Source of the DNA: Hordeum vulgare subsp. vulgare
Lineage: Eukaryota; Streptophyta; Magnoliopsida; Poales; Poaceae
Assembly (NCBI RefSeq): GCF_904849725.1
Contig: NC_058524.1
Coordinates: forward strand, 504,788,263-504,852,262
DNA length: 64,000 bases
Direction of reading: 5' to 3'
The position numbers and the translations under genes are program-made. The notes under the pieces are model-generated. The model did not search any database. It was given only the letters and a program-made list of their open reading frames with translations, and had not been told where the DNA came from. Of this stretch, positions 56,801-64,000 are shown piece after piece (the first letter of the stretch is position 1; each line of letters starts with the position of its first letter).

Positions 56801-59005
56801 GGGGAGGCCCTGCGCATGACAACCCGAGCGGAGGCCGGAGCTCCGCCCTTCGGCCATGGGGAGAGGAGTGAGCCCGAGAGGAGAGGGCTTGAGTGGGAGT
56901 TCCTAGGAGGGAAGGAGGAGAGTCTAGGGGAGCCAGAGATGCTCGGGAGGCTCTAAGTGGGGGAAGAGGAGCCGAGAGAGCTCGAGAGATCTCTGGAGCT
57001 CTCGGTGCATGGCCGCCACGCATGCCTGAGGGTTCTTGGAGGCTTGCTAGTGGAGGGAAACGGTTGGATTGGTCAAATGGAGGTACGTGGCGTGCCGAGA
57101 CATGTTGAATTGGCCACACACAGCCTGCAGGAGGAAGACAAGGTGCAAAGCACCAGTTCTGCATGTCCAGAAGGTGGTCACCAGGGCCACTCACGCCCAC
57201 AGGTTTGCAATGACCAGCCAAAGCTGTCTCGGAGGTGGGGCATGCTATATGGAAGGGGACTCTGGAATTTGGTGGCTAGTGGAGTTGGTTTGAATTAGTT
57301 TTGACTGCTGCCAAGTTTCTAATAGCAAACTTAGAGATGACAAAAATGGGTCTTAGGAGGGAAGTCTTGGAGAGAAATTATGTCTGGCTGTGTTAGGCAT
57401 GGAAGGACTACCAGACTGCAAAGTTTCAGCTCAAGAAAGCAAGTGTAGCTAGTACTTGTTGTACAAAGTCATGATTCAGCCAGAAATCAATTTGTAGAAG
57501 TGCTGCTCATATTCTCCACATGAGCATGCCATATCTTTGCTCTAAATGAAGCCTTGGCATATAATAGATGCTCTGAAAAGAGTTGGGGTGATAGCTTAAG
57601 CAGAAGAATGGAAAGAAGGGTAAAACAGTGTTCCCAAGGGTGAAAATGAGAGAAAGTTACAAAGGGACCTTCTCCAATAATTGACCAGTGGCCATGGGAA
57701 AGTTAGTGGAGGTGAAATGTAACTAGGTGAGGTTGTAGTAGAAAGTTGAGCTCAAGGAATAAAGTGGAAGGGACAAAAGAAGCCAAATTAGTGAGTGCAT
57801 ACAAGGTGTTTGATCTGTGGTTGGGCTACGAGATAAATTCCAATGGCTATGAAACTTAACAGGATCAAATAATAGATGAAAATAGGCTTGCACACCAAAT
57901 TTGGGATTTGCTTGATAAGTTGTCCAATGTAGACTTGAAAAACCCTAGAAATGGGCAGAAATGAGTTTCTGCTTAGAACCCTATTCAAATAAATTCCCAC
58001 AAATCCAATTTTTGGTGTAGGGACATTATCTAAGCATTAAGGCATGCACAAAAAGTTTGAGGTCAATTGGAGAAACTTTATAATGTAAAGTTTACCAAAG
58101 TCAGAAATCAATAGAGAGGGTTTTGAGGGTCTTAGGACAAGTTCTTCTATTCTCCTTGGCGTACCACTTGGTGTGGATTCCTTACTGGAGTATTGGAACT
58201 TGTCCACCAAATTTGAGCACAATTGGAGACACTTCACAATGTAGAGTTTCTCAAATTTGATTCTGGACAGATAGGGTTTTGGAGAGATTAGGGGATCCAA
58301 ATCAACTTGGATTAAAATGAAACTTGGCAATATCATCAAGAATATCATAGATGACGTGCTAGAATTTTACTGGAATTTATTGAGAATATTTCTTACAGAA
58401 ATATTCCAAAATCTTGGAATAGGCAGGAATGGTTTTGGAGGGGTTTGCCCAATATTTTGAACATGACCATGTGTTGAAACTCAAAAATATGGAATAAATA
58501 TATCCATTGAGTTTCCCTAAATTTTCTTAAATATTTTGAAAGCAACAAAAATAACTTTCCTTCATAGGAGACCATTTCTGGCCTCACAGAAAGGCTTTTA
58601 AATAAAATAATAAAATAACTTTCAAAATAATAATATGGTGGTTTTTGGAAGACATTTTGATAATACGTTTTAAATAAAAGTATTGGTGCAAAAGAAATTC
58701 CCTAATATGAGGACTTGTAGTACAAACCTCATCTGAGGGGTTTGAAGGTTTAATTCAAGGAAATGCTTTTTTGGTGAAAATAGATATTTATCCTAAACAC
58801 ATGGCATGATCATTAGGCAGGAGAACATGGGATGAGGAGGTGATTAGGAGGATGGCAAGAATTAATGGGGAGCAATCACATGCAATTAAACAAACAGGCA
58901 AACAATAGTCACTCCAAGCATCACAAGCATTCACAAAAAAATTTAATTGGTCCTAAATTTTGAAATAAGTTAATTAGTTAGGGAAGCCAAAAACAGGGTG
59001 TGACA
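53816..59005 (-). repeat. 5' LTR of the LARD
   Basis: 5190 bp, collinear with 44859-50068 with substitutions and small indels. Includes the 71-bp tandem block at 54327-54530. Confidence 0.93.
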
Positions 59006-59010
59006 TGTGA

Positions 59011-59405
59011 CTTCAGATATTCTCTTGGAATAGGATTATACACGTTGGCCATGGAACTGCGGTTCATCTTAGGCTCAAAATACACATCAAGATCTCCATC
59101 CTACACCTCTGGAATCCTAACATGGTGACCCACCCATCAAACGAAGATTGGAACCTGGTGCCTTTAGTCATCCATGTTATCTTTCCATCTCGATAGAAAT
59201 GAGACGTGGAGTAGAAAACTTGCATGATTATCTCATCATTCCAAGATGTCATCTCTCTGCCAACAAGGTTCTCAATGTCAATGGCCATGAAGTTCTCTTA
59301 AACATGAGTAAAGTAACCTTCATTATACTTGTTGTTGTTCCACTCAACAAATTTCATGTCACTAACTGTTGGACCCTTGTGTAACAAGATAGTCTCATAG
59401 AAATC
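59011..59405 (-). pseudogene. Env-like ORF region of the older copia element, N-terminal-side part
   Basis: On the minus strand the code runs from the edge of the second copia LTR: HKGPTVSDMKFVEWNNNKY, a stop, then ENLVGREMTSWNDEII, QVFYSTSHFYRDGKITWM, and VTMLGF, decaying towards 59064. In reading order it precedes 44858-44031. The FYSTSHFYRDG...WMT pattern is the conserved part of the extra ORF of Maximus-type elements as I remember it. Interrupted on the left by the LARD and on the right by the second copia element. Confidence 0.65.
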
Positions 59406-60919
59406 TGTGAGATCACTAGAAGGGATGTCTATAGGGGGATGAATAGACTACTTAACAAATTAAAAAGTAGCCTTTTCCCAATTTTAATTGTTAACACATT
59501 TTTTGCATTTAGAACAAGTCATACACACCCTACACATGCAAGTATACGAGTATAGTAACGGAAAGTGAAGACATGAACATGTAAAGTAAGGATTAGAGTT
59601 TAGGAATATCAAACGAAAAGATGGACACGGTGATTTTTGGCATGGTTTCGATAGGTGGTGCTATCATACATCCACATTGATGGAGACTTCAATCCACGGA
59701 GGGTAACGGCCGCGCGATCCCATGGACGGCTCAACCCACGAAGGGTCCACGGATAAGCAACCTTGTTTATTCCATCACGGCTTACGTCCATGAAGGACTA
59801 GCCTCACTCGGGGTAGATCTTCACGAAGTAGGCGATCTCCTTGCTTGTACAAACTTCTTGGTTCAACTCCACAAAACAAAGTAGGAGGCTCCCAAGCGAC
59901 ACCTAACCAATCTAGGAGACACCACTCTCCAAAAGGTAATAGATGTGGTAGTACTATGAACTCCTTGCTCTTGTGCTTCAAAAGATAGTCTCTTCAACAC
60001 TCAATCACCCTCTCACAAATTTGGCTTGGTAGGTGGAAAGCAACTTGGGGATGCTAGAAATCAAGATTCAAATGGTAGGAATGGAATACCTTGATCTCAA
60101 CACATGAGTAGGTGGCTCTCTCTTAGAAAAATGGATATGGCAAGTGTATGTGTGTTCTGAGTGCTTCCTCTATGAATGATAGGTGGTGGATGAGTATATA
60201 TAGGCATCTCGAAAAATCCAACCGTTACAACATTATTTCCCAACTTCGTGAAACCGAAGTAAAAATTGGTCGCACCGACTAGTGCAAAATGTGGCAACTT
60301 TTGTCTTTTCAGTGAGACAAATATAGAAATCTCGATGGTACCAATATGGATGACCTATGCGGTTTCCAAATCTCGGTGAGACGGATTTCCAAAACCCAGA
60401 AATTCCAATTCTTGAAAATGGTTAACTAGAATATTTGTCACTGATTTTGGTGGCACCGAATGGAATGTTGGTTTCACTGAGATGCTAGGGTTTTGACATA
60501 GGTTTTGTCTTTTATGGAAATCTGTATGGCCGATTGGGAAACGCTCGTGCCACCGATTTTGATGTATAGGCTTTGGAGAGAGAGTTTTGTGTCGGACTGG
60601 ATGAGTATTTTTGGTGTCTTGCTCTAAGCACTTGAGCAACTAGATCATACCTCATTCCCTTTTAATAGTATTGGCTTTCCTATGGACTCAAATGTGATTT
60701 CTCACAAAATATAAAATGTAGAGTTATGATGCTTGAAGCTTGGATACTCCTATCCCTTCCTCTTCTTCTTCTTCTTCTTCTTGGAAGATTTCCTCACAAT
60801 CATTTGCCAGCACTCTGTGTGGATTATATCTAAAATAAGATAGATAAAACTATTAGTCCAATATACAATGTATGTTGTCATGACTTATCAAATCCTCCAA
60901 GGGAGCATATGTGCTTTCA
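59406..60919 (-). repeat. 3' LTR of the second Maximus/SIRE-type copia element
   Basis: 1514 bp. On the minus strand TGAAAGCACATATGC ... GATCTCACA. TATATATA is at 60195-60202 and a (CTT)n tract at 60758-60783. The reversed polypurine tract TCTCCCCCTTTTTGG follows from 60921. The left edge is fixed by the env-like code of the older element stopping at 59405. Confidence 0.85.
60758..60783. repeat. (CTT)n microsatellite
   Basis: About eight CTT/TTC units in the LTR; the older LTR (around 43310-43340) lacks the expansion. Confidence 0.9.
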
Positions 60920-62461
60920 ATCTCCCCCTTTTTGGTAATTGATGAAAACATACAATGAAAGCTTCAAATAGATATATGCATAAGAATATGACAACTTTGA
61001 AAGAAGCATGAATAATACAACCCCCTCCCCTAAATGTGTGCAATCCCCATTTAAGAGGTGTTTGCTTTTGGACTACATGGGCATACACATGGTAGAAGGG
61101 ACTAGAAAAGTCATGTTAATCTTCGATATATGCATGAAACATATGTGAATGAAAGGTTTCCATTTTCAAGACTCAGCCTTGCAAACAACATGTGCAAGAG
61201 ACAAGAGATCACCCTGAACAAGGATATGATGCATATACTTACCTTGAGGTTCTTGAGCATCTTAGTAGTAGGAGTACACTTGGGAAAACAAATGTTAGTT
61301 AACACAAGAGTATTCTATTGAAAAGGTGTAAAGAGCTTCAAAAGTACCAAGGAATGGAAGACATATTGAAAGTAGGATTTGATGATAGATATGTCTCCAA
61401 GAATATTTTGAACTTTCTCCCCTAAGTATGAATATGTATGACTTCCTCCTCTCCCCGTGAATCATAGCATGTAGATATTGGGAGTAGGTAGGGTGAGACA
61501 AGTTCAATCCAAAGTGGTTGTTATATAACTCTTTGATATCTCTCCCTCTTAAGGATTTCTCTTCCTTAGATATCTCTCCCCTTAAGGATTTCTTTTCCTT
61601 AGACATCTCTCCCCTTAAGGATTTCTCTTCCTTTGATATATCTCTCCCTTAATGATATTTCTCCATGTGAAAATATTTTTTGGCCGGAGTTCTTAGAAAG
61701 TATTCAATTGATTTTCAAGGATTTTTTTTAAAATTTGCAAAAACAATTTACAGCTAGATGAAAGTTGAATGGTTCCAAGAAAGCATGTAATAAGAATATC
61801 AACCATACAAGAAACTTCATCTAGTTGTTGGGCGGTGACTAGGTCACCTATACAAGAGTATATTGACTTGAGAGCCAAGCAAGAATGCTTGACCATAAGT
61901 CATACTCATCGTTAAGCACAAAATGGGGCTGCCTTTTTTCACTAAGCATTTTAATGTCTTCATATCACTTGAGTTGCTTTACCTCACGACTTGGTGTAAA
62001 GCTTTATCAAGGATATGAGTACATACCTTCGAATCATGTTGGTGACATGGCATGTAGGTGAACTTGTTGTGGATGCTCAATGTTGATGAAGATCACCTTG
62101 AGTTGGGAGTTATCCTTGTTGTTTTGGTTCACTTTTTTACCAACATTGGTTAGTCATGCAAGGAAGAACATAATATATCCAAATGACAAGAGTGAATTTA
62201 TTCATCAAATAGTTGTCAAGGATATGATTTTGTTGTCTTCTTCCTTCATCTCCGAAGAAAGGGTTGTTGATACTTGCCCATGACAAGATTGCTTTTGATG
62301 TGAGTTGAGGGCAATCTTCTGAAGTGTAGTTCTTCAAGTACCTACAAAATGTTAGGTGCAATACAAGGGAGCATAGTTTTCCAAGATATAAGATAGTGTC
62401 ATATGAATGACATCATGGAATAATCAAGTAAGCTTATGCCCTTGCATGCATCCGAGTGAAT
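60920..62461 (-). other. 3' noncoding internal region of the second copia element
   Basis: 1.5 kb between the RNase H stop and the polypurine tract, with no supported gene. In particular it lacks the env-like ORF seen in the older element. Contains the 33-bp repeat at 61535-61665. Confidence 0.65.
61535..61665. repeat. 33-bp tandem repeat, about four units
   Basis: GATATCTCTCCCCTTAAGGA-type units start at 61535, 61569, 61602 and 61635, with small changes between copies. The last unit is partial. Confidence 0.85.
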
Positions 62462-64000
62462 CTACCTCAAGTTTGAAGCATCAACGATGTTCAAATCACT
62501 CCTCAAGTGACAAACCATTTTCTCATCAAGTGGCTTGGTAAAGATATCGGCCAATTGTTTGTCGGTACGAACATGCTTTAGATTAATATATCCTTTACCA
62601 ACATGATCACAAATGAAATGATGTCGAACTTGAATATGTTTAGTTCGAGAAAGTTGCATATGATTATGAGCAATTTTAATAGCACTTTCATTATCACACA
62701 ACAATGGAACATGTTTCACATGAATTCCATAATTCTTAAGAGTTTGCGTCATCCATAGTAATTGCACACAACATGATCCGACGGCAATGTATTCCGCTTC
62801 GGCGGTAGATAGAGATACTGAGTTTTGTTTCTTGGATGACCAAGACACAATAGATCTCCCAATAAATTGAATGTACCCAAGGTGGATATTCTATCAACCA
62901 TGTCTCCAGCATAGTCCGAGTCGGAATAGCCAATAAGATTAAAAGAAAATCCCTTGGGATACCATATGCCAAAGTTTGGTGTATGTATCAAGTATCTCAC
63001 AATTCTTTTCACAGCCTTTAGATGACATTCCTTAGGTGCTGCTTGATATCGGGCACACATGCAAACACTTATCATGATATGAGGATGGGAGTCACATAGA
63101 TATAGCAATGAACCGATCATTGATCGATAAACCTTTTGATCAACCGATTTGTCCTCCTTGGTGAGGTCAACATGTCCACTAGTAGGCATGGAAGTTTTCA
63201 TACCTTTGCACTCTTGCATGTTGAACTTATTGATCAAGTCCTTGGTGTACTTGGTTTGAGAGATAAACGTACCTTCTCTTGTTTGTTTGATTTGCAAACC
63301 AAGGAAGGATTTCAGCTCACACATCATGGACATCAACCTTCCAAACTTGTCACTAAAGTGTGGGTTAATAGATGCAAAGATAATATCATCAACATAAATT
63401 TAGCACACAAATAATTCACCATTAACTCTTTTAGTGAATAAGGTTGCGTCAATTTTCCCATCTCAAAACCCTTTTCAATAAGAAACTTCGTTAGGCATTT
63501 TGTACCAAGCTCGAGGGGCTTGTTTAAGACCATATAAAGCTTTATGAAGTTTGTAAACATGATTAGAGTTCTTAGGGTTCACAAAGTCGGAGGTTGTTTG
63601 ACGTAAACTTCCTCCTCGATTTCACCGTTTAGAAAAACACTTTTGATATCCATTTGGTAAAGAGAAATATCATGGTGATTGGCATAAACGAGATTAATAC
63701 GAATGGCTTCAAGTCTAACAATGGGGCATAGGTCTCATTGTAGTGCCATACCTTTGGCTTGCGGGTAACCTTGAGCTACGAGACATGCCTTGTTGCGGAT
63801 TACTTGCCATCTTCATCTTTCTTGTTTCGAAACACCCATTTTTTACCAATGATGTTGTGCTCGTCCTTGGGTTTCTCCATGAGTGTCCAAACATCACCCT
63901 TCTCGAAGTTGTGTAGCTCTTCGTGCATGGCATTCACCCAATCAGGGTCTTGAAGTGCTTTTTCTACCTTCATAGCCTCAATTCTAGATATAAATGAGTT
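62462..64000 (-). pseudogene. Copia pol, C-terminal part: reverse transcriptase and RNase H (runs off window)
   Basis: Minus strand, entering at 64000. RT begins with the conserved copia stretch around NAMHEELHNFE (about 63930) and KWVFRNKKDEDG, then frameshifts. The active site YVDD lies at complement 63385-63396, preceded by an in-frame TAA. ELKSFLGLQIKQTREGTFISQ, KYTKDLINKF and YRSMIGSLLYL follow (62900-63336). After a frameshift near 62860, RNase H reads MSWSSKKQNSVSLSTAEAEYIA, then CDNESAIKIA, HIQVRHHFI and ADIFTKPL, ending at 62462. These are signatures of the Maximus/SIRE lineage of copia. Gag, protease and integrase lie outside the window. Multiple lesions make this copy inactive. Confidence 0.9.

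Larger units (their letters stand above)
44859..59005 (-). mobile_element. LARD: non-coding LTR element with 5.2-kb LTRs (Sukkula-like), 14.1 kb
   Basis: Two very long LTRs (44859-50068, 5210 bp; 53816-59005, 5190 bp) flank a 3.75-kb internal domain with no recognisable ORF. The 5-bp TSD TGTGA is perfect (44854-44858 and 59006-59010). The primer site at 53798-53811 matches initiator tRNA-Met and sets the orientation as minus. LTR lengths, internal length and lack of coding fit the barley LARDs typified by Sukkula. It must borrow all enzymes. In the first 250 or so LTR bases I counted about 13 differences between copies. It interrupts the older copia env-like ORF. Confidence 0.93.

Noticed and set aside
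1..64000. Host genes, tRNA/rRNA genes, MITEs, CRISPR arrays or an entirely new mobile system
   Set aside because: I looked on both strands for gene-like frames, tRNA cloverleaf landmarks, Stowaway/Tourist termini and regularly spaced repeats and found none. All sizeable frames trace to LTR retrotransposons or their shadows. The antisense genes are the nearest thing to an undescribed system.

Overview
This is a piece of a large, repeat-packed grass genome, most likely wheat or a close relative (Triticum/Aegilops). The evidence is the set of LTR retrotransposon types: Athila-type gypsy LTRs beginning TGATACGTC with a tRNA-Asp primer site, a BARE1/WIS/Angela-type copia LTR, a Maximus/SIRE-type copia element, Tat-lineage gypsy elements, and a LARD with 5.2-kb LTRs of the Sukkula kind. 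I found no host gene, no tRNA or rRNA gene, no CRISPR array and no prokaryotic feature. Essentially the whole window is one nest of retrotransposons. Family names are from memory of sequence style and are tentative; boundaries and target-site duplications (TSDs) were read directly.

Layout, left to right. 1-3591: the 3' internal end, one LTR and the leader of an Athila-type element. 3592-16255: a 5'-truncated Tat element on + ('Tat1': RNase H and integrase remnant, repeat-rich 3' region, antisense gene, 3' LTR at 15393-16255), interrupted at 5496-12836 by a complete non-autonomous Athila-type element on - carrying an intact 424-codon ORF. 16256-42145: a third Tat element on + ('Tat3'), whose gag is split by 'Tat2' (on -, 16402-33458). 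Tat2's own 3' LTR is split by a 10.1-kb Athila-type element with gag and pol (16981-27073, TSD GTACG). Tat3 continues with gag, protease, a long antisense gene broken by a solo copia LTR (38886-40626, TSD AACCA), and its 3' LTR (41679-42145). 42146-59405: an older Maximus-type copia element on -, split by the 14.1-kb LARD (44859-59005, TSD TGTGA). 59406-64000: a second Maximus-type copia element on -, inserted in the env-like reading frame of the first and running off the window.

Order of events from the nesting: the older copia element came first, then Tat3 into its LTR. Tat1 and Tat2 then landed 146 bp apart in Tat3's gag, and the Athila-type elements landed in Tat1 and Tat2. The solo LTR, the LARD and the second copia element are further insertions into Tat3 or the older copia. 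Tat1's 5' half and Tat3's 5' end are missing, so a deletion or rearrangement near 3592 is likely.

The most interesting theme is that all three Tat elements carry a gene on the strand opposite to gag-pol, between the pol position and the 3' LTR. Each has a TATA-like box, and the encoded proteins look different: an AT-hook plus B3-like DNA-binding protein in Tat1, a coiled-coil protein in Tat2, and a long multi-segment 'putative gypsy-type transposon' protein in Tat3. All three are decayed here. The second theme is a shared GC-rich hairpin in several otherwise different Athila-type LTRs, which recurs inside the 10.1-kb element just upstream of a small 3' ORF.
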